A stretch of 64,000 nucleotides of DNA from Thermanaerothrix sp034436175 (GCA_964427505.1 CAYRUO010000002.1:124001-188000), one strand, 5' to 3'. Counted from the first letter of the stretch, positions 9,208 through 18,794 are shown. Program-made: numbers and translations. Notes: generated by a model not told the origin, from the letters alone.

Positions 9208-11208
9208 ATGTATACCGCCGACTTGATTCTTAAGAATGCCATCGTGCTCACAATGGATGAGGCTTTTAACATTTACGAACCTGGCGCCGTTGCCATCCGA
9301 GGCGATACGATTGTGGCTGTGGGAGCAGAAAACGAGATCCTGAATCAATACACCTCTCTCCAAATGATGGATTGCCAAGGCAAAGTCTTAATGCCTGGCC
9401 TGATCAACGCCCACACGCATGTGCCGATGACATTGCTCCGCGGCTTGGCCGATGACCTGCGCCTGGATGTCTGGCTATTGGGTTATATGATGCCAGTAGA
9501 GCGTGAATTTGTGTCTCCTGACTTCGTGCGCCTGGGCACTCAAATTGCCTGTGCCGAAATGATTCGCAGTGGCGTCACTACCTTTGCAGATATGTATTAC
9601 TTTGAAGATGACGTCGCACGGACAACCGCAGAAATCGGTATGCGTGCCGTTTGCGCCGAAACCGTCTTAAAGTTTCCAACCCCCGATGCTCAAGCCTTTG
9701 AAGAGGCCTTGGCTTACACCCGCGAATTTATTCAGCGCTGGAAAGGACACCCTCTTATCACGCCAGCCATTGGGCCACATGCCCCTTATACCTGCACGGC
9801 AGAAATGTTGCAAGCCGCCGCCGAACTGGCTCTGGAGTTCGATGTTCCTCTCCATATCCATGTTTCGGAAACCCAACAAGAAGTGGAAAATATGCGCCTC
9901 GAGCAGGGAATGCCGGTGGTACCTTACATCAAAAAGCAAAATGTGCTTCAAGCCAAAGTGATCGCGGCCCATTGTGTTCATATTGACGAAGGGGAAATTC
10001 GCACCTTGGTGCATCACAACACCGGTGTAGCACACAACCCCTCTTCCAATTTGAAACTGGCTTCCGGCATCGCACCGGTGAAACGTATGCTAGAACTGGG
10101 CGTTAACGTGGGAATCGGCACGGACGGACCCGCTTCGAATAACGACCTCGACATGTTCGAAGAAATTCGGTTAGCCTCGTTCCTAGCCAAAGGTGCCAGC
10201 GGCGATCCGACAGCACTGCCCGCCCGCCAAACTTTAGCCATGGCAACCCGGCTGGGAGCCAAAGCCTTACACATCGGCGACCAGGTTGGATCTCTCGAGC
10301 CCGGCAAGCGTGCCGATTTGATTCTGGTTGATCTGCGTGCACTCCACAATTCGCCTCGTTTTCGTCGCGACTTCCAGGGCATTTACGCCCAAATCGTCTA
10401 TGCGGCAAAATCCACTGATGTCACCGATGTGATGGTCAATGGACGTTGGCTTATGCGCGATCGCGAATTGCTGCGTATCAATGAAGCCGAGTTGATCCGT
10501 GCCAGCCAGGATTATGCTCGGCGTATTGATTCCTTCCTGATCCAACGCGAACAATCCCTACTTTCTAAACTTCTCGCGTTGGGTGAAGAGACCGCCGAGG
10601 AAGAATCCTTTGAAGTGCAAGCCAAAGTTGCCGTTGACGATCCCGCTTTGATCCGCCAGATTATTGAAAGTCATCCCGAAATTGAAATCCTTCGCCAACG
10701 CCATTACCAAGAATATGATACCTATTTTCTATTTGCTCCCCCGGAAAATAGCCGCCTGCGCTTTCGCGAAGACCACTTTGTCGAACCCGATGGACGGGTC
10801 TCTCGAGTTCGCACTCGCCTGACCTTAATTGGCCCTACCCGCGAAGGACAATTTGCAAAACAGGTCTTGCTTTCTCGCAGCCGTTACCTGGCCACAGCTA
10901 CCCACAGCCTGCGCTTTTATCGCGAATACTTCAAACCCCAGCAAATGATTGAAATTGAGAAAGAACGCTATCGCTATCTGGTGCGATTTCAGGGCACAGA
11001 GTTTTTTATCAATGTGGATAGTGTGACACATCCCCCTCTGGGCCACTTCCTAGAGGTGAAAAGCCGCACTTGGAGTCGTAAAGATGCCGAACAAAAGTCC
11101 CAGCGTGTGGTAGACTTGATCCAGTTACTGGGTGCCTCCCCTGAGAAGACCATCTCCCAGGATTATATCGAGATGATATTACAAAACACCCCCTCAGCTC
11201 ACACCTAA
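9208..11208 (+). CDS. Amidohydrolase (MTA/SAH deaminase type) fused to a C-terminal CYTH-like domain
   Basis: 666 residues, about 220 more than stand-alone relatives. Residues 1-440 are a metal-dependent amidohydrolase of the MtaD/SsnA group: INAHTHVPM gives metal ligands His69 and His71, His218 lies in IHVSE, His near 255 in AAHCVHI, Asp306 in GTDGPASNN. Likely reaction is hydrolytic deamination of methylthioadenosine or S-adenosylhomocysteine. Residues 468-642 have the layout of a CYTH/triphosphate-tunnel domain: EVQAK (469-473, a variant of ExExK), RLRFRED (516-522), VRTRLTLIGP (534-543), IEIEKERYRY (581-590), INVDSV and GHFLEVKSR (612-620). AGGAGAG lies 9 bases before the ATG. Domain assignment of the tail is by eye and should be tested. 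Confidence 0.8.
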   Translation: MYTADLILKNAIVLTMDEAFNIYEPGAVAIRGDTIVAVGAENEILNQYTSLQMMDCQGKVLMPGLINAHTHVPMTLLRGLADDLRLDVWLLGYMMPVEREFVSPDFVRLGTQIACAEMIRSGVTTFADMYYFEDDVARTTAEIGMRAVCAETVLKFPTPDAQAFEEALAYTREFIQRWKGHPLITPAIGPHAPYTCTAEMLQAAAELALEFDVPLHIHVSETQQEVENMRLEQGMPVVPYIKKQNVLQAKVIAAHCVHIDEGEIRTLVHHNTGVAHNPSSNLKLASGIAPVKRMLELGVNVGIGTDGPASNNDLDMFEEIRLASFLAKGASGDPTALPARQTLAMATRLGAKALHIGDQVGSLEPGKRADLILVDLRALHNSPRFRRDFQGIYAQIVYAAKSTDVTDVMVNGRWLMRDRELLRINEAELIRASQDYARRIDSFLIQREQSLLSKLLALGEETAEEESFEVQAKVAVDDPALIRQIIESHPEIEILRQRHYQEYDTYFLFAPPENSRLRFREDHFVEPDGRVSRVRTRLTLIGPTREGQFAKQVLLSRSRYLATATHSLRFYREYFKPQQMIEIEKERYRYLVRFQGTEFFINVDSVTHPPLGHFLEVKSRTWSRKDAEQKSQRVVDLIQLLGASPEKTISQDYIEMILQNTPSAHT

Positions 11209-11218
11209 CAGAAGCGCG

Positions 11219-12685
11219 ATGCCAGAAAAGACCTCATCTCGTATTGTTCGGGTGCTTTTCCTCGCCGCCGAAGCCGCACCATTGATCAAAGTCGGCGGGC
11301 TGGCTGACGTGGCTGGTTCGCTCCCACGTGCTCTGCGCCGCTTAACATCCTCATCGTGCGATGTTCGATTAGTGCTACCCATGCACGCAGGCATTGGTCA
11401 AAAACTGGAGTCCATTCAAAAATTCACCGAGTTTGAAATTGCAACGACCGATGGCAGAGAATTACCCGCTACTATATTCCAAAGCGAGTTTCAAGGCGTT
11501 CCTCTCTACTTGATCAGCGGTTCACCGATTCCGCCGGATGCTCCCATTTATACTGGTAGTACAACCGATGGGGATAAGTACATTTTCTTTTCCTTAGCCG
11601 CTCTCGCTCTGACTCAATACCTCGCCACCGCGTGGGGTGAAACCATTCTTCACGCTAATGACTGGCACACGGCCTTAGCAGTTTATATGCTGCGAATGCA
11701 ACAAATCACGCACCCTGCCCTTAGAAAGGTGCGATCGTTATTGACGATTCATAACTTGCCCTATATGGGACAAGAAGCTCGCCCTGTGCTTGATCATTAT
11801 TCGATCCCACCTGCCCGGTCTACTGCGTTACCGGAATGGGCGCAAACTCTCCCGCTTCCCATGGGGCTCTGGGCGGCTGACCACATCAATGCGGTTTCTC
11901 CAACCTATGCTGAAGAGATCCTGACACCTGAATTTGGTTGTGGTCTAGAAACGTTCCTTCAAGGACGCAAGGACCATCTAAGTGGGATCCTAAATGGTTT
12001 AGATGAAGAAGAATGGGATCCGGCCAAAGATTCCACCTTAGCCGTTCCCTATGACTGGCAGCATTTGGTAGAACGCCAGCGCAATAAAGAAGCCTTGCTC
12101 CGTGAAATGCAATTTGATACCGAACATCGCGTTCCACTGCTCATTATTGTCAGTCGCCTGGATCGGCAAAAAGGAATTGATATTGCCCTGGAAGGTCTGG
12201 CCTCATTACCCGACCAGCCATGGAGGTTGATTATACTAGGCCGCGGAGATGTCAATTTAGAGAAAATGTGTGCTGACTTTTCGCAAACTTATCCTGATCG
12301 AGTCCGCTTCTTTCCGCGCCTAGATGTAACGCTCGCCCGCAAACTCTATGCGGGGGGTGACATTTTACTGATGCCCTCGCGCTATGAACCCTGCGGGTTA
12401 ACGCAAATGATTGCTATGCGCTATGGATGCATACCGGTTGCTCGTGCCACAGGTGGCTTAAAAGACACCATTGAAGATGACCCCACCCTCCAGCGCTCAA
12501 CGGGTTTCTTGTTCTGGGATCCCACCCCGCAGGCCTTGGCTCAAAAACTGCTTGAAGCCTTGAACCACTTTCGCGATCCTACTCTCTGGTCGGAGATTCA
12601 GAAACGCGCCATGCAAAAAGATTTCTCTTGGCGACGTTCTGCACAGGCCTATTTTGATCTTTACCAGAAATTACTTGACACATAA
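11219..12685 (+). CDS. glgA: Glycogen synthase (GT5)
   Basis: Elongates alpha-1,4-glucan from a nucleotide-glucose donor (ADP-glucose in most bacteria). 488 residues, normal length. The N-terminal sugar-nucleotide motif is KVGGLADVAGSLPRAL (KxGGL), a GILNGLDEEEWDP block lies mid-protein, and the C-terminal GT-B motif SRYEPCGLTQMIAMRYG carries the catalytic Glu. It begins 10 bases after the amidohydrolase stop and is followed 24 bases later by malQ, giving a small storage-glucan operon. Confidence 0.93.
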   Translation: MPEKTSSRIVRVLFLAAEAAPLIKVGGLADVAGSLPRALRRLTSSSCDVRLVLPMHAGIGQKLESIQKFTEFEIATTDGRELPATIFQSEFQGVPLYLISGSPIPPDAPIYTGSTTDGDKYIFFSLAALALTQYLATAWGETILHANDWHTALAVYMLRMQQITHPALRKVRSLLTIHNLPYMGQEARPVLDHYSIPPARSTALPEWAQTLPLPMGLWAADHINAVSPTYAEEILTPEFGCGLETFLQGRKDHLSGILNGLDEEEWDPAKDSTLAVPYDWQHLVERQRNKEALLREMQFDTEHRVPLLIIVSRLDRQKGIDIALEGLASLPDQPWRLIILGRGDVNLEKMCADFSQTYPDRVRFFPRLDVTLARKLYAGGDILLMPSRYEPCGLTQMIAMRYGCIPVARATGGLKDTIEDDPTLQRSTGFLFWDPTPQALAQKLLEALNHFRDPTLWSEIQKRAMQKDFSWRRSAQAYFDLYQKLLDT

Positions 12686-12709
12686 AAATCATGACATGGA
12701 GGACGATCA

Positions 12710-14248
12710 ATGGAATATCATCGCACATCCGGCATTCTCCTACACCCTACCAGCCTACCAGGCCCATACGGAATTGGCGATCTGGGCCCTGAGGCTTACC
12801 AATGGATTGATTTTCTCGCCGAATCGAAGTGTGCGCTCTGGCAAGTGCTCCCTTTGGGTCCAACCGGTTACGGAGACTCACCCTACCAGTGCTTTTCAGC
12901 CTTTGCCGGCAATCCATATCTTATCAGCCCGTTTCTTCTATACGAAGAAGGACTACTTCAAGCGAACGACTTGAACCAGCGCCCGGTATTTCCGGAAAAT
13001 GCCGTGGATTATGGGGAAGTAATCCCCTGGAAGGTAGCTCTGCTTGAGCGTGCTTTTCAAGAATATGAAAAGAACCCCGTTCCATGGGCAGAAGAATTCG
13101 AGAAGTTCAAGCACGAGCAGGCGTTCTGGTTAGATGATTATGCGCTTTTCATGGCTTTAAAGGCTACACACCAAGGCGCTCCCTGGAATAAATGGGATCC
13201 TGCTCTTCGTCAACGTCATCCCCAAGCTCTGGCGGAATTTAAGGAAAAAAATTCCAGGCGCATTGATACTTTTAAATTTTCTCAATTTTTATTCTTCCGC
13301 CAATGGAATGCTCTGCGCGACTACGCCCACAGTAAGGGAATCCAAATCATTGGAGACATTCCTATTTTCGTCGCTTACGATAGCAGCGATGTGTGGGCAA
13401 ATCCCAATCTGTTTTACCTTGATAAAGCTGGAAACCCGACCGTTGTCGCTGGCGTTCCACCGGACTATTTCTCCCCTACTGGCCAGTTGTGGGGTAACCC
13501 ACTTTATCGCTGGGATCACCACGCCCAAGAAGGATATTCCTGGTGGATTAAACGCATTCGCGCCACTCTCCAACTGGTAGATATCATCCGCCTGGACCAC
13601 TTCCGAGGTTTTGCAGCGTATTGGGAAGTACCTGCTGGAAACCCCACAGCAGAGAAGGGACAATGGGTGCCTGGCCCAGGCCTGCATTTCTTTGAAGCGG
13701 TGCAGAAGGCACTCGGCGACTTACCCTTTATCGCTGAAGACCTCGGAGTTATTACCCCAGATGTGGTCGCACTTAGGGATCACTTCGGTTTTCCGGGCAT
13801 GAAGATTCTCCAATTTGGTTTTGAGGGGGGACCCGAGGATCCCTTCCTGCCGCACAACTATGAAAGGAACTGCGTGGCATATACCGGCACCCATGATAAC
13901 GATACTGCCCTCGGATGGTATAACCGTGTAGACGAAAAAGCCCGCGACTATGCGCGCCGTTACTTGGCTTGTTCCGATCACGACATCGCCTGGTATATGA
14001 TACGAGCCATTTGGTCTTCCGTAGCCGTAATGACGCTCGCCCCAATGCAAGATGTACTTATTTTGGGTAACGAAGCGCGCATGAATTATCCAGGACGGCC
14101 TTATGGAAACTGGACCTGGCGCATGAAAAGCGCTGATCTCTCCCCAGCCCTAGCAGAGCGTTTAGCAGAGATCAATTACCTCTTCCGCCGAAATTCGTCT
14201 GAAAACCCTTTACAGTCATCAGGCGAAAATAATTCTCACCCCGACTAA
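12710..14248 (+). CDS. malQ: 4-alpha-glucanotransferase (amylomaltase, GH77)
   Basis: Disproportionates malto-oligosaccharides and works with glycogen turnover. 512 residues. GH77 landmarks: GILLHPTSLPGPYGIGDLG at the N-terminus, GDIPIFVAYDSSDVWA, nucleophile Asp in IIRLDHFRGF, acid/base Glu in IAEDLGVITPDV, transition-state Asp in TGTHDNDTALGW. GGAGG lies 7 bases before the ATG. Immediately downstream of glgA. The 3' end overlaps the convergent EamA gene by 4 bases. Confidence 0.95.
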   Translation: MEYHRTSGILLHPTSLPGPYGIGDLGPEAYQWIDFLAESKCALWQVLPLGPTGYGDSPYQCFSAFAGNPYLISPFLLYEEGLLQANDLNQRPVFPENAVDYGEVIPWKVALLERAFQEYEKNPVPWAEEFEKFKHEQAFWLDDYALFMALKATHQGAPWNKWDPALRQRHPQALAEFKEKNSRRIDTFKFSQFLFFRQWNALRDYAHSKGIQIIGDIPIFVAYDSSDVWANPNLFYLDKAGNPTVVAGVPPDYFSPTGQLWGNPLYRWDHHAQEGYSWWIKRIRATLQLVDIIRLDHFRGFAAYWEVPAGNPTAEKGQWVPGPGLHFFEAVQKALGDLPFIAEDLGVITPDVVALRDHFGFPGMKILQFGFEGGPEDPFLPHNYERNCVAYTGTHDNDTALGWYNRVDEKARDYARRYLACSDHDIAWYMIRAIWSSVAVMTLAPMQDVLILGNEARMNYPGRPYGNWTWRMKSADLSPALAERLAEINYLFRRNSSENPLQSSGENNSHPD

Positions 14249-15177
14249 TCTGGCGAGGAAAGTGTAGATCGGGAGGCGAGGTAGATTCCTGTGAGAATGA
14301 CCCCGCCTCCTATAATTTCTCCCCAGGTTGGCCACTCCGCCAAAAACCATGAGGCTAAAATCATCGTTCCAACCGGCTCCCCAAGTAATCCAAGGGTTAC
14401 GAAGGATGCAGGCAGAAAGCGCAAAGCCCAATTAAAAGCCGAATGACCGAGAATCTGTGGTCCGACCGCCAAAGCCGCTAAAATGATCAGAGCCTGCCCC
14501 GAATAGGGCCATAGAGGTTGGTGGGCGATTCCAACAAAGCCAAGCAAACACACGGCAGCCACGCCATACACAACAGTGATGTAGGGTAATAATGGGATCT
14601 GGGGACGAAAGCGCCGCCCTAAAAGCATATAGCCTGAAGCAAAAAGCGCCCCTGATAGGGCCAACAGGTTTCCCACCAGGGTGCCATTATTCTGGATAGG
14701 GTTCTCCGTGAGGCAAGCCATGCGTGCCCCCTCAAAGGTGCAGTTTCCTTGTAAGCCGATCCAGATACTGCCTACCATTGCCAGAATCAATCCTAACCAG
14801 ACAGATGAACCGGGTTTCTCATGCAAAACCAAAGGGGACAGAAGCGCCACCCAAAGCGGCGTCGTGGTTACAAGCACTACCGAACTGGCAACCGTGGTGT
14901 GTTCCAAAGAGGTAATCCACGCCGCAAAGTGACAGGCCAGGAAAAAACCACCCAGCACAAGCCACACCCAATCTTTGCGCTTGAGATTAGCGATGTATTT
15001 CCGTCTCCACCCAAAGGGTAATAAAAGTAGCGTTGCAATACCTAAACGATAGGCGGCAATAACCAATGAGGGCACCTCACGCTGGGCGAAACGAATCAGA
15101 ATGGATGCCGTTGATATTGCCAAAATACCCAGGAGAAGAACCAAAACAGGGGTTATTTTTTGAGAACGCCTTTTCAC
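14245..15177 (-). CDS. EamA/DMT-family transporter
   Basis: Inner-membrane drug/metabolite-type exporter or permease of unknown substrate. 310 residues with about ten hydrophobic segments in two EamA repeats (residues 10-150 and 170-300); typical features are SILIRFAQREVPSLVIAAYR in the first repeat and a glycine-rich LLGEPVGTMILASWFLAEWP in the second (GEP motif). GTG start with GAGG about 10 bases upstream. Standalone minus-strand gene, convergent with malQ. Confidence 0.85.
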   Translation of the reverse strand: MKRRSQKITPVLVLLLGILAISTASILIRFAQREVPSLVIAAYRLGIATLLLLPFGWRRKYIANLKRKDWVWLVLGGFFLACHFAAWITSLEHTTVASSVVLVTTTPLWVALLSPLVLHEKPGSSVWLGLILAMVGSIWIGLQGNCTFEGARMACLTENPIQNNGTLVGNLLALSGALFASGYMLLGRRFRPQIPLLPYITVVYGVAAVCLLGFVGIAHQPLWPYSGQALIILAALAVGPQILGHSAFNWALRFLPASFVTLGLLGEPVGTMILASWFLAEWPTWGEIIGGGVILTGIYLASRSTLSSPD

Positions 15178-15220
15178 CCCAAAGCCTCACAAGGATAAAT
15201 CTAACTCATAGGATGTCCCA

Positions 15221-15257
15221 TAAAAAATGCTCCCAAGGGCATATTTCCCTCAGGAGC
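15221..15257 (-). terminator. Rho-independent terminator of the rocD transcript
   Basis: On the minus strand, stem TGCTCC / GGAGCA (15227-15232 and 15252-15257) with inner AGGG/CCCT pairing is followed directly by six T residues (15221-15226 as A on the plus strand). It lies 24 bases beyond the rocD stop. Confidence 0.85.
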
Positions 15258-15280
15258 AATCTTGATCTACCTTTCATAAA

Positions 15281-16492
15281 TCAAAGATCAGCCGTGAGCA
15301 CATCTTGAATGTGAGGCATTGCCCAATCAATGATCTCACGGGTGATGATAAGAGGCGGTGCAAAGCGAATGACATGTTCATGAGTATCTTTAACCAGAAT
15401 ACCCCGTTCGCGCAGCGCTTCACAATATCGCCGCACGTTGCCCAATTCATGCTTCATCTCTACCCCAATCAGAAGTCCCTTACCACGCACCTCTTTGATA
15501 TTCCGTTGGGGGATTTCGGCCAATCGTTCCAGGAAATACTCCCCCATTTGCGCCGCATTTTCGACCAGACCTTCTTCAACAATCACACGCAAGGCAGCGC
15601 GGGCAATCGCCGCGGCTAGAGGATTCCCGCCAAACGTAGAACCATGCTCTCCGGGCTGGATTAAACCCAATATCTCTCGATCGGCAAGCACGGCTGAAAC
15701 GGGGTAAAAGCCGCCTGAAAGTGCCTTTCCCACAATCATCATGTCAGGACGCACCCCCTCATGATCGCAGGCAAACAACTTACCCGTTCGCCCCAAGCCC
15801 GTTTGTATCTCATCGGCGATAAAAAGCACATTGTGGGAACGGCAGATTTGGCTGACTTCTTTCAAGTAACCCGCTGGTGGAATTCTAACCCCACCCTCAC
15901 CTTGGATGGGTTCTAGCAACACCGCCGCGGTCTTAGGAGTTATCGCCTGCTCAAGCGCCTTGGCATCACCAAAAGGAACAATGACAAACCCCGGTGTAAA
16001 CGGCCCAAAATCTCTTTTATACAATGGTTCGGTCGAGAACGAAATGACCGAAATGGTACGCCCATGGAAATTGCCCTCGGCCACAATAATCTCGGCCTCA
16101 TAACGCGGTACCCCTTTGACCTCGTAGGCCCACTTACGGGCAACTTTGATCGCCGTCTCGACCGCTTCCGCGCCGCTATTCATGGGTAACACCATGTCGT
16201 AGCCGGTTAGGTCGGTGATTTCCTTGTAGAAAAGGGGTAACTGATCATTTCGAAACGCGCGCGAGGTCAGGGTGATCTTTTGAGCCTGTTCAATCATCGC
16301 CTCAAGAATGCGCGGATGCACGTGCCCCTGGTTGAGTGCAGAATAAGCGCTCAAGCAATCCAGATAGCGCCTTCCTTCCACGTCATACACCCATACCCCC
16401 TCACCTCGTGTGAGCACCACATCCAGGGGATGGTAATTGTGGGCACCGTGCAGTTCTTCTAACTCGATAAGTTCCTGAGTTTTTGTCAGCAT
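15281..16492 (-). CDS. rocD: Ornithine aminotransferase
   Basis: PLP-dependent class III aminotransferase converting ornithine and 2-oxoglutarate to glutamate semialdehyde and glutamate. 403 residues. The start NYHPLDVVLTRGEGVWVYD and the Asn-Ser-Gly-Ala-Glu phosphate-site motif MNSGAEAVETAIK are those of RocD; the Schiff-base Lys is in MIVGKALSGGFYP near residue 257 and DEIQTGLGRTG precedes it. Located 24 bases downstream of argF on the same strand, which ties it to ornithine metabolism. Acetylornithine aminotransferase is a less likely alternative. Ends at a clear terminator. Confidence 0.9.
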   Translation of the reverse strand: MLTKTQELIELEELHGAHNYHPLDVVLTRGEGVWVYDVEGRRYLDCLSAYSALNQGHVHPRILEAMIEQAQKITLTSRAFRNDQLPLFYKEITDLTGYDMVLPMNSGAEAVETAIKVARKWAYEVKGVPRYEAEIIVAEGNFHGRTISVISFSTEPLYKRDFGPFTPGFVIVPFGDAKALEQAITPKTAAVLLEPIQGEGGVRIPPAGYLKEVSQICRSHNVLFIADEIQTGLGRTGKLFACDHEGVRPDMMIVGKALSGGFYPVSAVLADREILGLIQPGEHGSTFGGNPLAAAIARAALRVIVEEGLVENAAQMGEYFLERLAEIPQRNIKEVRGKGLLIGVEMKHELGNVRRYCEALRERGILVKDTHEHVIRFAPPLIITREIIDWAMPHIQDVLTADL

Positions 16493-16516
16493 ATTTTATC
16501 CCTAAAATCCCCGGTT

Positions 16517-17440
16517 TCAACTTACTAATAACTTCACCAAAATTGCCTTTTGAGCATGCAAACGGTTATGCGCCTGCGGGAAAATGCGCGAGTGCGGTCC
16601 ATCCGCCACCTCGTCCGTCAATTCCTGCCCACGGTGGGCCGGCAAGCAGTGCATCACAATGACATCGGGCCGTGCTTCGGCAACCAAAGCCGCATTGACC
16701 TGATAGGGCGGAAATACAGCCTCACGCTTTTTGGCTTCGGCCTCTTGCCCCATGCTAGTCCAGGTATCAGTATAGATGACGTGAGCATCGCGCACTGCTT
16801 CATGAGGATCTCGCAAGAATCGTAAACGGCTCCCACTGGTCGAAGCGAAGAAACGTGCCAGTTCAACAGCCTGGGGCGGTAAATCATACCCTTCTGGGCA
16901 GGCTATGGTGAAATTCGCTCCCAATTTGGTGCAAATATGCATCAGTGAAACGGCTACGTTGTTTCCATCCCCCACAAAGGTGACATTAAGTCCTTTCAAA
17001 CTGCCAAACTCTTCTTGAATGGTCAACGCATCGGCCATGGCTTGGCAGGGATGGTTGTAATCGCTCAGTCCATTGATAACAGGCACGGTTGACCACTTGG
17101 CTAACTCCAGCACATGCTCATGGGCAAATACCCGAGCCATAATGGCATCCACATATCCCGAGAGCACCCGCGCGACATCGGCGATAGATTCACGCTGGCC
17201 CAATCCAATCTCATTAGGGGAGAGGTAAAGCGCATCACCCCCCAAGTGACGCATGGCCATATCAAAACTTACCCGTGTACGCAGGCTTGGTTTTTGAAAA
17301 ATCATTCCCAGCACTTTACCTTTGAGCAAAGGTGGGTTGCCGCCTGCCTGCCACTCTTTCTTGAGTTGCACGGCCAAATCCAACATGGCCTGCAACTCCA
17401 CCGGGGAATAATCCGAGACGTGAATGAAATCGCGCTTCAT
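16517..17440 (-). CDS. argF: Ornithine carbamoyltransferase
   Basis: Makes citrulline from ornithine and carbamoyl phosphate. 307 residues, usual length. The carbamoyl-phosphate loop reads SLRTR (residues 52-56, normally STRTR), followed by HPCQAMADALTIQEE and the ornithine-binding MHCLPAHRGQE with the catalytic Cys. GGAG lies 7 bases before the ATG. First gene of an argF-rocD pair: ornithine can go either to citrulline or to glutamate semialdehyde. Whether it serves biosynthesis or catabolism cannot be told; no carbamate kinase or arginine deiminase is nearby. Confidence 0.93.
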   Translation of the reverse strand: MKRDFIHVSDYSPVELQAMLDLAVQLKKEWQAGGNPPLLKGKVLGMIFQKPSLRTRVSFDMAMRHLGGDALYLSPNEIGLGQRESIADVARVLSGYVDAIMARVFAHEHVLELAKWSTVPVINGLSDYNHPCQAMADALTIQEEFGSLKGLNVTFVGDGNNVAVSLMHICTKLGANFTIACPEGYDLPPQAVELARFFASTSGSRLRFLRDPHEAVRDAHVIYTDTWTSMGQEAEAKKREAVFPPYQVNAALVAEARPDVIVMHCLPAHRGQELTDEVADGPHSRIFPQAHNRLHAQKAILVKLLVS

Positions 17441-17543
17441 GGGTCACTCCAGTCCTTATAGGAATTGATGAGGTTGCTTTCAAAGTATATCATGGGCAGC
17501 AACATCCTCTCCAGGGGTAAACAACCAACCTACAAACTCCCAC

Positions 17544-18794
17544 TTATGGACACTGAATGACCCCCTGCGCCCAAAAGCACCCCCCACAAGTGGGGAAGGG
17601 ATTGCGCAAACAATCCTCTTCATTGGCCTCCGATAAATCACAGCCCCCGCAAAATGTGCAGGGAGAAAAGGAAAAAGCATGCACACGTTCACGAAACGCA
17701 ACATAATCCGGAGATTCCCAAATTTCAAGCAAAGGCAAGGCGTTCAAATGACCCACGTGGTAAGCCCGCACCGACCTGGGCTTTCCATGAAGATAAGTGG
17801 TGTGTGATCGTAATAGCACTACGCATGGGCTAACCCATCCATCCCAGCCAACCACAACTGCACCACGCTCGATAAAAGGACAACGGTCGCAGGTCTGGTT
17901 TAGATTAATGCCTCCAAACTCGAGATTCCAAAGGCCGCTGAGCGCCAGTTGCAGCCCTCTTTGAGTTTCCTCCATCGCTTCAAAATCCATCTTGGGGAAT
18001 CGCAATACCGGTATCCATGGCGATTTGAAATAGGCAATATTTTTGGGCGAATGAACATACAAGCGTTCTTTATCCATATCTGCCGAATAGGGGTACACAT
18101 TGCTGATAATAAAGTGAACCGCCCCTAATTTACGTCCCAATTCTAAAACCCCGGGCAACTCATGGATGTTGCTCTTCATCGCCACAAACACAAGACCTAT
18201 TTGTGGTTTGGGTTTGTGGCTTGGTGGCCGCAACGCCTTAAAATTCTGTATATTTTCAATGACTTGCTCCCAAACCCCACCGCTTCGAATCGCCCGGTAT
18301 TGCTCGGGATCAGCCGCATCTATTGAAAACCACAGGATATCTAATCCCACCTCGATCAACCTTTTTGAACGTTCACGTGAGAGCAAAGTGCCATTCGTGA
18401 TGATCTCAACACTTGCTCCAATCTGCTTCAACCGGTACACCCACTCAACGACCTTTGGGTGGAAAAGAGGTTCTCCCAATCCACTCAAACAAACGGAAGG
18501 CTTTGGTTCAATATCCCGCAAGGTTGTTTCTAATTGAGCAAAGGTTTCATCGCTCATGAATCCAACCGGTTCATGCCAAGTTCGACGAATGCACATCGCA
18601 CACGAGAGGTTACATTGATTAGTAATCTCAAGATAAATCCGGTTTAACTGCGAAACGGAACGATTTATCCGAATTACACTCTGATCTTCAGAAATAATAA
18701 ATTTAGCTCCGGGTTTGAGCCCAAAAGCCCGAGCCAGTTCAGCAGGAATTACCAAACGCCCATCTTTATCTACAGAACCCCATTCGGTCATCAT
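17544..18794 (-). CDS. Radical SAM protein with N-terminal AbrB/SpoVT-like domain and C-terminal cysteine-rich (SPASM-like) region
   Basis: About 416 residues from the ATG at 18794; GTG at 18800 and ATG at 18791 are also possible, with AGGTGG just upstream. Residues 1-45 look like a looped-hinge AbrB domain (GSVDKDGRLVIPAELARAFGLKPG). The radical SAM motif CNLSCAMC (CX3CX2C, near 61-68) is followed by SGLGEPLFHP and ITNGTLLSRER. The C-terminus has many cysteines: CDRC, SPC, CTFCGGC, CLRNPFPTCGGC, suggesting auxiliary iron-sulfur clusters. The substrate is not evident; I recall tungsten-enzyme maturases with this shape, but no aldehyde oxidoreductase gene is in the window. Divergent from pyk. 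Confidence 0.8.
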   Translation of the reverse strand: MMTEWGSVDKDGRLVIPAELARAFGLKPGAKFIISEDQSVIRINRSVSQLNRIYLEITNQCNLSCAMCIRRTWHEPVGFMSDETFAQLETTLRDIEPKPSVCLSGLGEPLFHPKVVEWVYRLKQIGASVEIITNGTLLSRERSKRLIEVGLDILWFSIDAADPEQYRAIRSGGVWEQVIENIQNFKALRPPSHKPKPQIGLVFVAMKSNIHELPGVLELGRKLGAVHFIISNVYPYSADMDKERLYVHSPKNIAYFKSPWIPVLRFPKMDFEAMEETQRGLQLALSGLWNLEFGGINLNQTCDRCPFIERGAVVVGWDGWVSPCVVLLRSHTTYLHGKPRSVRAYHVGHLNALPLLEIWESPDYVAFRERVHAFSFSPCTFCGGCDLSEANEEDCLRNPFPTCGGCFWAQGVIQCP

